A stretch of DNA of 64,000 nt from the NCBI RefSeq assembly GCF_964204645.1, contig NC_134027.1:4948485-5012484 (forward strand), written 5' to 3'. Both the position numbers and the translations under genes were made by a program. The notes under the pieces were generated by a model. The model saw only the letters and a list, made by a program, of their open reading frames with translations. It searched no databases and had not been told where the DNA came from. Source of the DNA: Tubulanus polymorphus (lineage: Eukaryota > Nemertea > Palaeonemertea > Tubulaniformes > Tubulanidae). Positions 53,201 through 64,000 of this stretch are shown here, one piece after another. Each line of letters begins with the position of its first letter. Positions within the stretch are counted from its first letter, which is position 1.

Positions 53201-54501
53201 TGGAACAAATACGGCATACCCGACGGCATTCACTGATCTTTTCTCCATACGGACATAAGAACTAGCCGCGACAAATTCGAGTTGCCTGTATCGCACGAAG
53301 AAGCACATATACGAGCCAAAATACGAAAAAGCGAAATTCAGGAGAGTGCACGGCCTCCATGGAACAAATTACACCTGACGGCAACTTGGTCGTTTTCTCC
53401 GAGTGTTCCATGAACATTCCACATCGTCGGACCCCAGGCGAAATCAATTTTACATCCAAAGCTGGTTATGTATAAATACCAAGGGATACATACTTGCGTT
53501 AGACGGAGTGGAAGACACGGGAACGCTGTTAAGATCGTAGTTTCAGGCGGTTTTCTATACCTTCTACTCATCGGCAGGCTGTAGTCATATTTTCAGCTCT
53601 AAACTCCGCACCAACCACGAACGTTATGTTAGGAAATGGAACGTCTATCTCGAAAATGTGTACGACTTGATTGAAAAACGCAAATTGGAAATCTCGCATG
53701 GAAATAGTTGCCATCCATACGATCTCCATCAATGGTGATGTTTGGAGTAGGCCTTGGGAAACTCGGGCCAATACACTAATGAATGAACGTATCCTAAAAA
53801 AAGCGTATTGATAATGTTAATAAATCATATTATTTTGTTTTCCCTCCAGGTTTCCTGAGTCGCGGTTAGGGCGGATGTTCAACGGAAGTATCCCTATAGT
53901 ATTGGACAGTTTAAAACAGCATTACTTCATCGACAGAGATGGCAAGATTTTCCGTTATATCTTGAACTACCTACGCTCAGCGAGGGTTGTCCTACCAGAA
54001 AACTTCGACGAATACGACTTGCTGTACCAAGAAGCGAAGTTTTACGATTTACACGGCCTCGTTAAAGAGATAGAGATGCAGCGCCAAAATCGCAAGCAGA
54101 CGAATCGTGAATGTACATCCGTCTGCAGTCCGACTTCCGGTAATAACGGCATCGTAAAAATCAAACAAGAAGATACAGACGATTACTGCGAGTGTGTCGT
54201 CGTACATATCAGTCCTGATCTCGGTGAAAGGGTCTGTCTCACGGCAGAAAGAGCATTAGTCGAAGAAATATTTCCAGAACTTACGTCTGCCCTGATGGAT
54301 TCGAGAAATTCCGGGTTTAACATGGACAATAGATACGTCATTAGATTTCCAGTGAACGGATTCTGTAAACTGAATTCCCTGCAGGTTCTCCAGAGGCTCA
54401 TGTCGAACAATTTTCAGATTTTAGCTTCGAACGGAGGCGGCGTCGAAGGCCAACAATTTAGCGAGTACCTTTTCGGAAAGAAGGTACAGGTACCTCGGTG
54501 A
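50206..54501 (+). CDS. KCTD15: BTB/POZ domain protein KCTD1/KCTD15
   Basis: Nuclear BTB-domain protein; in vertebrates KCTD1/KCTD15 bind and repress AP-2 transcription factors and form pentamers. Two coding exons, 50206-50447 and 53850-54501, join through a phase-2 intron of 3.4 kb (297 aa). The first Met follows a splice acceptor at 50199, so at least one untranslated exon lies upstream. Residues 1-60 are Ser/Pro/Thr-rich and divergent. The BTB domain follows, with [46 protein letters not shown] and [11 protein letters not shown]. The C-terminal domain has [28 protein letters not shown] and [17 protein letters not shown], all close to vertebrate KCTD1/15. A SUMO-type motif KIKQE lies between the two domains rather than at the C-terminus. 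A single gene here would be equally related to KCTD1 and KCTD15. Confidence 0.95.
52558..52624. repeat. Low-complexity TATATGG/TATAG repeat in the KCTD intron
   Basis: About 65 bp of degenerate tandem GTATAT, GGTATA and GTATAG units. This is a simple-sequence tract inside the intron with no other visible function. Confidence 0.7.
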
Positions 54502-54559
54502 AAGTAATGTTATAATCAACAATGAAAAGAACTGCTGTAAAAATAATGTCCAGATAAAA

Positions 54560-54565
54560 AATAAA
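54560..54565 (+). promoter_or_regulatory. Poly(A) signal candidate for KCTD1/15
   Basis: AATAAA lies 59 nt after the KCTD stop codon. It would give a very short 3' UTR; later AT-rich sequence may hold alternative sites. Confidence 0.4.
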
Positions 54566-55640
54566 TGACGATATAACTACAATATAATCGTATTATCACC
54601 GTTGTGGTTTTGAAGACGTACGTTTGTATAAATAAGTAGTATTATGAAGTGCGTTGCTGGGTGTCGTGGAAACTAACGAATGGACATCGCTTTAGTCAAG
54701 GGAAACGCACACCATCTTTAAATTGCCCTTGTAAATATAGACATACAATCAATTATGAATAGGTATTGTAAAAGAAAAAAAATTCTGTAACAACGTAGAA
54801 GTATGCATGTTTCAATTAGATTAATTCTGATCTTATGAAATTAATGTGCTTTAGTTTAATTCTGCTTATATCAATTTCCAGTGCTGATTTATCTTTCTTT
54901 TTTTTTACTTTACTTTTTCTAAAGCCATATAGAAAGCGCATTAAATATCTAACTGATTTTCAATTTTTCGGATTCTTTGGGTCTATCTGCTACAAAGGCT
55001 GCTCATGAGAATCAACTAATGTCATCATCGTCAACGACGAGTGTCGAGAAATCTCCATCCAGTGGATCGATCTTCTAGATAAAAAATGTGAAAAAATTTT
55101 GTATCACTTGTTCAAATTTATGTACCGGTACATTCAACGACGATAATTCACTTCCAGACGTTTATTCACGATTTATTTATCCGCTGGTTAAGTATTTAGA
55201 CTATTTTCTTTGATAAAATGAGTTAGTTGGTGATTCTTCTGCTGTTCAAAAATTGATCCCGACATTTTCTCGTCAGGAGTACATTTTGTGTTAATACATT
55301 CTCGATGTTTAATAATATATTAATTTTACTCTCTTCAAGAATTATTGTTCTTTTTTCGATATTGGATTCTTAAACGAATTTATTCTGAAAAAGTGTGATC
55401 TTCGCTTTTTCTGCGTCGTGAAACGGAATGGTCTCGTGCAGCAACCTTTATTTCATTGATTCACGTGTAACCAGACCTAACCACATCACACTAGCATCCC
55501 CGCGGGTTACCTTCATTGAATTCTTGAAGATTTGCGTCACAATCTTAAATCTAAACGCATTCCACGTTTGGCTGGTGGCCACCCAATCTACGAGACGCTC
55601 CGAGAGACCCCATCGACAGAGATGTCGACTGAAATATCAA
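54566..55640. other. Intergenic, AT-rich
   Basis: No coding region or RNA gene is evident. Probably KCTD 3' untranslated and intergenic sequence. Confidence 0.5.
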
Positions 55641-55803
55641 ACACCTCGGAGTAATCATTGAATTGATTCAATGATCTCAATGAATACTCTCATAGCAGAC
55701 ACCATCTTGCAAGGGTTTGGTCTTTTCAATGATTACTCCAAGGTTTGATTGCCTCCGCCGAAGCTCACGCCAACACGAACTTCGGCGAGAGGCAATCAAA
55801 CCC
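55641..55803. repeat. Nested inverted repeats, transposon-like
   Basis: A hairpin at 55742-55803 has arms GGTTTGATTGCCTCCGCCGA and TCGGCGAGAGGCAATCAAAC separated by about 16 bp. Just outside it, GGAGTAATCATTGAA at about 55649 pairs with TTCAATGATTACTCC at 55727-55741. Nested inverted repeats without coding capacity suggest a small non-autonomous DNA element. Similar AT-rich direct repeats (AGTAGAAA...CACATTT) continue to about 56060. Confidence 0.5.
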
Positions 55804-56152
55804 TGGCAAGCGAGAACAGGCGCGGTTTCTGCAGGCACGTACTACCGTCGCGAGAATTTCGTGCCCGTTACCATTTTTAAGTCTAGTCGTTCGTCCCTAT
55901 CAATCTCAAAAGTAGAAATGGCACATTTCTACGAAGCAGATGATTTATAACAGAAAGACCAAATTCTGTCGCGTCCATCAATGCCGAAAAAAACCAAGAA
56001 AAGGCACTTTTAATCCTGAAAAGTAGAAAGAGACACATTTACAAGACGAGGCCGATAATTCTAAACAGAAGACACGCCATTCTTCAGGATTTATTACAGT
56101 GTATTATTGTCTGGAAACATCTCAATGCAGTAAATTTTCTAGAGAGTACTTT

Positions 56153-56953
56153 TATGGTGGCTGATAAGGGCCATAGCGTAAAATTCCTGGTATGTAAATG
56201 AGGGCGCCAGAACGCCAGAACGCCAAAACGAAAAAAACGTACAATTTTCTCTGAAAGTTCGTTTTGGCGCGCCAAAACAACGAATATTCCGTTTTGGCGC
56301 CCCCGCCAAAACGAACTTTCATTTTGGCGCCCCCGCCAAAACAAACTTTCGTTTTGGCGCCCCCGCCAAAACAACGAAAAACGTCGAAATTTCTCTAAAA
56401 GTTCGTTTTGGCGCGCCAAAACGGAGAATATTCCGTTTTGGCGCCCCCGCCAAAACAACGAAAAAAAGCGAAATTTCTCTGAAAGTTCGTTTTGGTGCGC
56501 CAAAACAAAGACAATTTCGTTTTGGCGCGGTTATTTCCGTTTTGGCGCCCCCGCCAAAACAAGCATTCAACCACAGTAAAATTATTTTTCAATTTGGCGC
56601 GTTGATCTTGTGTGTAATTTGCATAAATTTGCATATATGAAAATATTTTACGTATATATAGAATTATTTTACGTGGTTTAAAGTTCGTTTTGGCGGGGGT
56701 GCCAAAACGGAATATTCTCCGTTTTGGCGCGCCAAAACGAACTTTTAGAGAAAATTGGACGTTTTTCGTTGTTTTGGCGGGGGCGCCGAAACGAAAGTAC
56801 GTTTTGGCGGGGGCGCCAAAACGGAATTTTCTTTGTTTTGGCGCGCCAAAACGAACTTTCAGAGAAAATTGGACGTTTTTTTTCGTTTTGGCGTTCTGGC
56901 GCCCTCATTTACATACCAGGAATTTTACGCTATGGCCCTTATCATCCACCATA
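56153..56953. mobile_element. Foldback element built from GTTTTGGCG palindromes
   Basis: About 800 bp with long terminal inverted repeats of about 110-125 bp. The left end reads TATGGTGGCTGATAAGGGCC and the right end is its complement with one mismatch, ending CCACCATA. The arms continue through ATTCCTGGTATGTAAATGAG and a GGCGCCAGAACGCC block. The interior is an array of short palindromes and hairpins. GTTTTGGCGCGCCAAAAC occurs at 56261, 56405, 56721 and 56835, mixed with GTTTTGGCG(CCCC)GCCAAAAC variants and an AT-rich centre. Frames through it encode only repetitive FWRAKT/FGAPKRT-type strings on both strands. I read these as by-products of the repeats. No transposase is present. Confidence 0.75.
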
Positions 56954-59900
56954 TACTTTGCATCAGGACATCATTTCTCTTTGGAAATTGCACCAAAAAG
57001 CTGTTAACTCTCAGATTTTCTGGATGAGGACCCCAGACCCCATCCCATTTGTAGGTTATGCCCTTCTTATAAGTTGTGCTACCCCAACAGTGGTTCCGTG
57101 GAGGAGGGTCCACAAGTATGTTCGACGCTTCGACAATTCTATCAAAAATCATTAACGTCCCTCAATCTTTGTATTCAATTAATGAATTAATTAAGCTGTT
57201 ATAAGGAATATGGATTTAAGCCCGTAGCAATCTGAAGCAGCTGTCGACTCCTGCCGTCATAGTAAAAAGTGCGTAGATAAAATCTTGAAATTCATCGTCG
57301 AAGAATCGAGCCGCCATCTACCGTCAATGATTGACAATATCAAATTTCACTTAAAGATAGATTTATTTCATAATAATTTATATTCGACATGGAAATTGAG
57401 ACGTTTATACAATGACCCGTGGTTATATGACCATACATTTAACTCAAGATGTACACAATAATTAAATAAAAATAGCGATGTAGCTTTGTTGTTATGCATG
57501 TAAATCATAATACCTGTACGTACCACATGCCCTGAGCAAGATTTCCAAATTTGTAGTACATGTACGTCAATTAAACTAGCAATCACTTTCACTAACAACG
57601 TATTGGTATAATTTCATTTAATGGCGCAGAATGCATAGCAATTCGTTCAATACGTTTAACGTTAATGCATTTAATACATATTCAGTACGAAATGGAATCA
57701 AGTGAAAAATATTCGTAATGCTCATAAAATGATAAACCTACTTATATTCAATCTAATTAGCCTAGATATCATTCATTGGATTATAGAAAATAAACATCTA
57801 ATGTTTTATCTCTCTAATTAATTTAACTGGATATCAACTACACTAACTGCACAAAGCAATATATTTATGGACAGCAACCTCAACACTGCACTCAAAATAA
57901 CCAATATACTCTCATATTGTTATCAATGGAACTCTGGAGATTTATCTCTCAAAAGTGCTCCTAATCTTTCTGTTTGAGGAATTCGGGGAAGACGTCTTCA
58001 ACAATCATCTTCTTGTTTATTTTGCCCATCGCATTACGCGGCATTTCGGGTAGTTCTTTCAGCACAGTCGGAATATGATAATGAGGCATCTTATCGGAAG
58101 CCCAAGTCTTTAGTTCATCTAAGGTTAATACAGCGTCATCGTGTAACACGACGACAGCAGCTACTCTCTGACCCCAGGTCAAATCAGGCAAACCTAAAAA
58201 TATAAACAGCACATTTTCAATGTTCGTGAAAAGCATACAATAAATCATAATATATTCATGATATTTACATCAATATAATGAAACAAATTAAGTTATATCT
58301 ATTCAGAACTCACCAACAACGCAACATTCGATAATGTCTGGGTGGGCCATAAGATGGCGCTCTACATCCAAGGCACTGATTTTGTAACCGCCGCTTTTGA
58401 TTAGGTCAACAGAAGTGCGACCAAGAATTTTATAAACACCATTGACATAGCACATAGTATCACCTGTAATTACATGCATGGAGACATGTATATTTTTTTC
58501 AAAAAAAGAGATAGCAAAACTGTGAATAAACTCACAAACCTGTTTTAAACCAGCCATCTTTTGTAAACGAAGCATTAGTTGCTTCTGGTTTATTGAAATA
58601 GCACTTAAATACACCTGGTCCTTTAACATAAAGTTCACCACTCTCTCCTTCAAATCCAGGCGTCTCCTTCGTTGATTGACTGTTTCCTTCAGCAATAACG
58701 TCATAACCGATTGGCGAATAGACATTGTGCCTCGCAAGACAGACCTCTACTCCGGGAAAGGGATTTCCAACTGCCCCTGTAAAAACATGACGCCTAACAG
58801 CTGATTCTCATTAACATCATACTGGGTAACTGTATCTAGTTTCATTTACCTGGTATTCGATCGCCTTTGAGTGGGTTTGTAAGCACCATTCCGAGTTCAG
58901 TCATTCCATATCTTTCTAACATACGATGACCAGTAATTTCTTCCCAACGCGTCATCACTGGCTCGGGTAACGCAGATGATCCACTCACCATTAATCTGCA
59001 ACGAAATAGCAAACCGCAAGAACCATTAGAAAATGTTGGATAATTTGAATTGTCGACTGACTGACTGGCCTATGAACAATCATGCATTCATACCTGATCT
59101 TAGATTTACACACAGACTTGATATGTTCCCGAGTTTGTCTCGAGCCTCGTCCTTGGCTCCAGTTTTGCGTGAAATACTGAATGAGTTTCACATAAACAGT
59201 AGGTACAGCCATAAACATATTCACGTGAACACTACTATCGTCAGTGGTTTTAATTGGTTCTATCAATTTTGTCCATACCTATTTAAAGATATTTCAACAA
59301 GAAATATAGAGTCTTATTAGAGGAAATCTATTTCTAAGGATTGGCATTCCCTATTGATTAACGAACCTTCTTGGCATCAAATTTCGGCATCATGACACAC
59401 GTAGCACCAGACATAAGCGGTGTCAGTAACAAATTGATGACACCATGAATATGATGCAATGGAAGGCAATGAAGAATGACATCTTTATGCGACCATGCCC
59501 AACTTATTCGCATCATCTGTGTTTGAGCGTGCAGATTTGCATGAGTCAATACTACACCCTGTAAGGATAGCAATAAAAAGTCAAGCCAAAGAAAACCAGG
59601 GTTTATTTGTCAATAAATCTTAACGATATCCTTACTTTTGGTTTTCCAGTAGTACCGCTTGTATATATAATCATTGCATTTCGTCGTTGAAAGAATCTTG
59701 AGTTGACTAAGCCATCTAATTTCTTTTTGAATGCATTAACTGCTACTGAATTAACAGATCTTGAGGTATCAATTATATTAGCATTATAATCTTCATTCTT
59801 CAGAACAATATAGGGAACTTTGGTATTCATTGAAATAGTTTGCGCGACATCTTCGTAATGCTCGGTTGTGATTATAAGTTTAGAATGCGAGTCTTCGACG

Positions 59901-60178
59901 AAATATTGAAGTTCGACGGCTGGATGCGTTCGGCATAGAGGCACGAGGGTGGCACCCGCCATCCATACAGCCCAATTACTGACAACATATGAAGAATCAT
60001 TAGGACACAGTATGGAAACACTGGCTTCATTCAAATCATAGCCATTTGCTTGACACGCATCCAGAATTTTCAATGAAAGAAGCGTGCTTCGTTCTAATAA
60101 CTGTTGATATGTGTGGGATCCGGACTCATCGATTAAAGCACAGCGCCAACGCCAGTCCTCTGCAAGTTTAAACACTGG
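56368..60178. repeat. Tandem duplication, unit 1 (3812-bp period)
   Basis: This segment recurs at 60180-63990 with a constant offset of 3812. Every exon, intron and flanking frame I compared is the same length and sequence in the two copies. Only two substitutions were seen, next to the left boundary at about 56382-56385. The unit spans the right part of the foldback element, the ACSF3 3' flank and seven ACSF3 exons. Confidence 0.85.
56954..57960. other. ACSF3 3' flank, unit 1
   Basis: About 1 kb between the foldback element and the ACSF3 stop codon. It should hold the ACSF3 3' UTR; no other gene is evident. The same sequence recurs at 60766-61772. Confidence 0.5.
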
Positions 60179-60382
60179 AAAAACAACGAAAAACGTCCAA
60201 TTTTCTCTAAAAGTTCGTTTTGGCGCGCCAAAACGGAGAATATTCCGTTTTGGCGCCCCCGCCAAAACAACGAAAAAAAGCGAAATTTCTCTGAAAGTTC
60301 GTTTTGGTGCGCCAAAACAAAGACAATTTCGTTTTGGCGCGGTTATTTCCGTTTTGGCGCCCCCGCCAAAACAAGCATTCAA
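57961..60382 (-). CDS. ACSF3: ACSF3-like acyl-CoA synthetase, 5'-truncated copy fused to the foldback element
   Basis: Members of this family activate malonate and methylmalonate to CoA thioesters in mitochondria. Exons in coding order: from 60178 down to 59636, then 59367-59558, 59094-59278, 58850-58995, 58540-58776, 58314-58463, 57961-58193, with matching phases. Motifs: [13 protein letters not shown] (phosphate loop), [26 protein letters not shown] split across exons, [14 protein letters not shown], and GKINKK with the conserved catalytic Lys near the end. Homology to ACSF3 begins at PVFKLAEDW. Upstream, the sequence switches to the foldback element, which stays open in the same frame to an ATG at 60382. 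About 65 element-derived residues would replace the normal N-terminus and mitochondrial signal. The catalytic part is intact, but this is probably a non-functional partial duplicate or an assembly artefact. Confidence 0.65.
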
Positions 60383-60765
60383 CCACAGTAAAATTATTTT
60401 TCAATTTGGCGCGTTGATCTTGTGTGTAATTTGCATAAATTTGCATATATGAAAATATTTTACGTATATATAGAATTATTTTACGTGGTTTAAAGTTCGT
60501 TTTGGCGGGGGTGCCAAAACGGAATATTCTCCGTTTTGGCGCGCCAAAACGAACTTTTAGAGAAAATTGGACGTTTTTCGTTGTTTTGGCGGGGGCGCCG
60601 AAACGAAAGTACGTTTTGGCGGGGGCGCCAAAACGGAATTTTCTTTGTTTTGGCGCGCCAAAACGAACTTTCAGAGAAAATTGGACGTTTTTTTTCGTTT
60701 TGGCGTTCTGGCGCCCTCATTTACATACCAGGAATTTTACGCTATGGCCCTTATCATCCACCATA
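60179..60765. mobile_element. Truncated second copy of the foldback element
   Basis: Matches 56369-56953, including the AT-rich centre and the complete right arm, but lacks the outer left arm. Palindromes GTTTTGGCGCGCCAAAAC fall at 60217, 60533 and 60647. The left 20 bp (AACGAAAAACGTCCAATTTT) match the reverse complement of the right arm better than the corresponding left arm. The edge was therefore probably converted or copied from the opposite arm. It is joined directly to ACSF3 coding sequence at 60178/60179. Confidence 0.7.
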
Positions 60766-63700
60766 TACTTTGCATCAGGACATCATTTCTCTTTGGAAAT
60801 TGCACCAAAAAGCTGTTAACTCTCAGATTTTCTGGATGAGGACCCCAGACCCCATCCCATTTGTAGGTTATGCCCTTCTTATAAGTTGTGCTACCCCAAC
60901 AGTGGTTCCGTGGAGGAGGGTCCACAAGTATGTTCGACGCTTCGACAATTCTATCAAAAATCATTAACGTCCCTCAATCTTTGTATTCAATTAATGAATT
61001 AATTAAGCTGTTATAAGGAATATGGATTTAAGCCCGTAGCAATCTGAAGCAGCTGTCGACTCCTGCCGTCATAGTAAAAAGTGCGTAGATAAAATCTTGA
61101 AATTCATCGTCGAAGAATCGAGCCGCCATCTACCGTCAATGATTGACAATATCAAATTTCACTTAAAGATAGATTTATTTCATAATAATTTATATTCGAC
61201 ATGGAAATTGAGACGTTTATACAATGACCCGTGGTTATATGACCATACATTTAACTCAAGATGTACACAATAATTAAATAAAAATAGCGATGTAGCTTTG
61301 TTGTTATGCATGTAAATCATAATACCTGTACGTACCACATGCCCTGAGCAAGATTTCCAAATTTGTAGTACATGTACGTCAATTAAACTAGCAATCACTT
61401 TCACTAACAACGTATTGGTATAATTTCATTTAATGGCGCAGAATGCATAGCAATTCGTTCAATACGTTTAACGTTAATGCATTTAATACATATTCAGTAC
61501 GAAATGGAATCAAGTGAAAAATATTCGTAATGCTCATAAAATGATAAACCTACTTATATTCAATCTAATTAGCCTAGATATCATTCATTGGATTATAGAA
61601 AATAAACATCTAATGTTTTATCTCTCTAATTAATTTAACTGGATATCAACTACACTAACTGCACAAAGCAATATATTTATGGACAGCAACCTCAACACTG
61701 CACTCAAAATAACCAATATACTCTCATATTGTTATCAATGGAACTCTGGAGATTTATCTCTCAAAAGTGCTCCTAATCTTTCTGTTTGAGGAATTCGGGG
61801 AAGACGTCTTCAACAATCATCTTCTTGTTTATTTTGCCCATCGCATTACGCGGCATTTCGGGTAGTTCTTTCAGCACAGTCGGAATATGATAATGAGGCA
61901 TCTTATCGGAAGCCCAAGTCTTTAGTTCATCTAAGGTTAATACAGCGTCATCGTGTAACACGACGACAGCAGCTACTCTCTGACCCCAGGTCAAATCAGG
62001 CAAACCTAAAAATATAAACAGCACATTTTCAATGTTCGTGAAAAGCATACAATAAATCATAATATATTCATGATATTTACATCAATATAATGAAACAAAT
62101 TAAGTTATATCTATTCAGAACTCACCAACAACGCAACATTCGATAATGTCTGGGTGGGCCATAAGATGGCGCTCTACATCCAAGGCACTGATTTTGTAAC
62201 CGCCGCTTTTGATTAGGTCAACAGAAGTGCGACCAAGAATTTTATAAACACCATTGACATAGCACATAGTATCACCTGTAATTACATGCATGGAGACATG
62301 TATATTTTTTTCAAAAAAAGAGATAGCAAAACTGTGAATAAACTCACAAACCTGTTTTAAACCAGCCATCTTTTGTAAACGAAGCATTAGTTGCTTCTGG
62401 TTTATTGAAATAGCACTTAAATACACCTGGTCCTTTAACATAAAGTTCACCACTCTCTCCTTCAAATCCAGGCGTCTCCTTCGTTGATTGACTGTTTCCT
62501 TCAGCAATAACGTCATAACCGATTGGCGAATAGACATTGTGCCTCGCAAGACAGACCTCTACTCCGGGAAAGGGATTTCCAACTGCCCCTGTAAAAACAT
62601 GACGCCTAACAGCTGATTCTCATTAACATCATACTGGGTAACTGTATCTAGTTTCATTTACCTGGTATTCGATCGCCTTTGAGTGGGTTTGTAAGCACCA
62701 TTCCGAGTTCAGTCATTCCATATCTTTCTAACATACGATGACCAGTAATTTCTTCCCAACGCGTCATCACTGGCTCGGGTAACGCAGATGATCCACTCAC
62801 CATTAATCTGCAACGAAATAGCAAACCGCAAGAACCATTAGAAAATGTTGGATAATTTGAATTGTCGACTGACTGACTGGCCTATGAACAATCATGCATT
62901 CATACCTGATCTTAGATTTACACACAGACTTGATATGTTCCCGAGTTTGTCTCGAGCCTCGTCCTTGGCTCCAGTTTTGCGTGAAATACTGAATGAGTTT
63001 CACATAAACAGTAGGTACAGCCATAAACATATTCACGTGAACACTACTATCGTCAGTGGTTTTAATTGGTTCTATCAATTTTGTCCATACCTATTTAAAG
63101 ATATTTCAACAAGAAATATAGAGTCTTATTAGAGGAAATCTATTTCTAAGGATTGGCATTCCCTATTGATTAACGAACCTTCTTGGCATCAAATTTCGGC
63201 ATCATGACACACGTAGCACCAGACATAAGCGGTGTCAGTAACAAATTGATGACACCATGAATATGATGCAATGGAAGGCAATGAAGAATGACATCTTTAT
63301 GCGACCATGCCCAACTTATTCGCATCATCTGTGTTTGAGCGTGCAGATTTGCATGAGTCAATACTACACCCTGTAAGGATAGCAATAAAAAGTCAAGCCA
63401 AAGAAAACCAGGGTTTATTTGTCAATAAATCTTAACGATATCCTTACTTTTGGTTTTCCAGTAGTACCGCTTGTATATATAATCATTGCATTTCGTCGTT
63501 GAAAGAATCTTGAGTTGACTAAGCCATCTAATTTCTTTTTGAATGCATTAACTGCTACTGAATTAACAGATCTTGAGGTATCAATTATATTAGCATTATA
63601 ATCTTCATTCTTCAGAACAATATAGGGAACTTTGGTATTCATTGAAATAGTTTGCGCGACATCTTCGTAATGCTCGGTTGTGATTATAAGTTTAGAATGC

Positions 63701-63990
63701 GAGTCTTCGACGAAATATTGAAGTTCGACGGCTGGATGCGTTCGGCATAGAGGCACGAGGGTGGCACCCGCCATCCATACAGCCCAATTACTGACAACAT
63801 ATGAAGAATCATTAGGACACAGTATGGAAACACTGGCTTCATTCAAATCATAGCCATTTGCTTGACACGCATCCAGAATTTTCAATGAAAGAAGCGTGCT
63901 TCGTTCTAATAACTGTTGATATGTGTGGGATCCGGACTCATCGATTAAAGCACAGCGCCAACGCCAGTCCTCTGCAAGTTTAAACACTGG
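60180..63990. repeat. Tandem duplication, unit 2 (3812-bp period)
   Basis: Second copy of the unit at 56368-60178. Its right end, at 63990, is where ACSF3 coding sequence continues normally toward its 5' end. The parental arrangement is therefore on this side, and the copy at 60178 is the interrupted one. Confidence 0.85.
60766..61772. other. ACSF3 3' flank, unit 2
   Basis: Duplicate of 56954-57960. It presumably holds the 3' UTR of the intact ACSF3 copy, with no additional gene. Confidence 0.5.
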
Positions 63991-64000
63991 TAGAACGCTT
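61773..64000 (-). CDS. ACSF3: ACSF3 acyl-CoA synthetase, 5' end beyond the window
   Basis: Malonyl-CoA/methylmalonyl-CoA synthetase family, a mitochondrial matrix enzyme feeding fatty-acid synthesis and malonate clearance in animals studied. Exons in coding order: from the window edge to 63448, then 63179-63370, 62906-63090, 62662-62807, 62352-62588, 62126-62275, 61773-62005, in matching phases. The open frame still runs at base 64000 (S-V-L-P-V-F-K), so the N-terminus and mitochondrial signal lie outside. Motifs follow the AMP-binding superfamily: [45 protein letters not shown], and GKINKK near the C-terminus. Spacing and many residues match ACSF3 rather than other acyl-CoA synthetases (for example PVF...[19 protein letters not shown]-like NMFMAVPT, and [11 protein letters not shown]). 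This copy looks functional. Confidence 0.9.

Noticed and set aside
56084-56908. Several overlapping frames encoding FWRAKT / FGAPKRT repeats
   Set aside because: They exist on both strands because the element is made of palindromes; treated as repeat by-products.
1-64000. tRNA, rRNA and CRISPR features
   Set aside because: No tRNA B-box with matching cloverleaf, no rRNA-like tract and no regularly spaced direct repeats were seen; the DNA is eukaryotic.

Overview
The window is animal nuclear DNA: AT-rich, with multi-exon genes, GT-AG introns and metazoan gene families. I think a marine invertebrate, plausibly a lophotrochozoan, is most likely, but no feature fixes the phylum. All gene models were spliced by eye. 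For the SLC6 gene, the two large secreted genes, the small secreted gene and KCTD, splice phases agree at every junction and total coding length is a multiple of three. In the ACSF3 copies every exon junction seen agrees in phase.

Layout. (1) 540-7111, plus strand: a complete 16-exon SLC6 neurotransmitter transporter, closest by eye to glycine transporters. (2) 8983-20195 and 22268-33712, minus strand: two tandem paralogous genes of 30 and 28 exons for secreted proteins of 1829 and 1893 residues. Both have a signal peptide, a Cys-rich/EGF-like segment, a cadherin-like domain, a furin-type site, seven copies of a roughly 140-200-residue beta-rich module I do not recognise, a divergent terminal unit, one F5/8C (discoidin) domain and a C-terminal Asp-box segment. 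(3) 34669-35472, minus: a small two-exon gene for an 86-residue secreted peptide. (4) 37112-38893, minus: a single-exon 593-residue protein of unknown family with a possible N-myristoylation start. (5) 38894-50205: no convincing gene. (6) 50206-54501, plus: a two-exon KCTD1/KCTD15-type BTB protein with a 3.4 kb intron. (7) 56153-64000, minus: ACSF3 (mitochondrial malonyl-CoA/methylmalonyl-CoA synthetase family) present twice as a 3812-bp tandem duplication. The breakpoints lie in a foldback transposon-like element made of short palindromes. The upstream copy is cut off by the window end; the other has lost its 5' exon sequence and reads in frame into the element.

The genes form no shared pathway. 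The strongest candidate for something undescribed is the tandem pair of secreted modular proteins. The clearest structural oddity is the ACSF3/foldback duplication. Smaller mobile-element traces (a Penelope-like hammerhead-type motif and several MITE-like inverted repeats) lie in introns and intergenic DNA.
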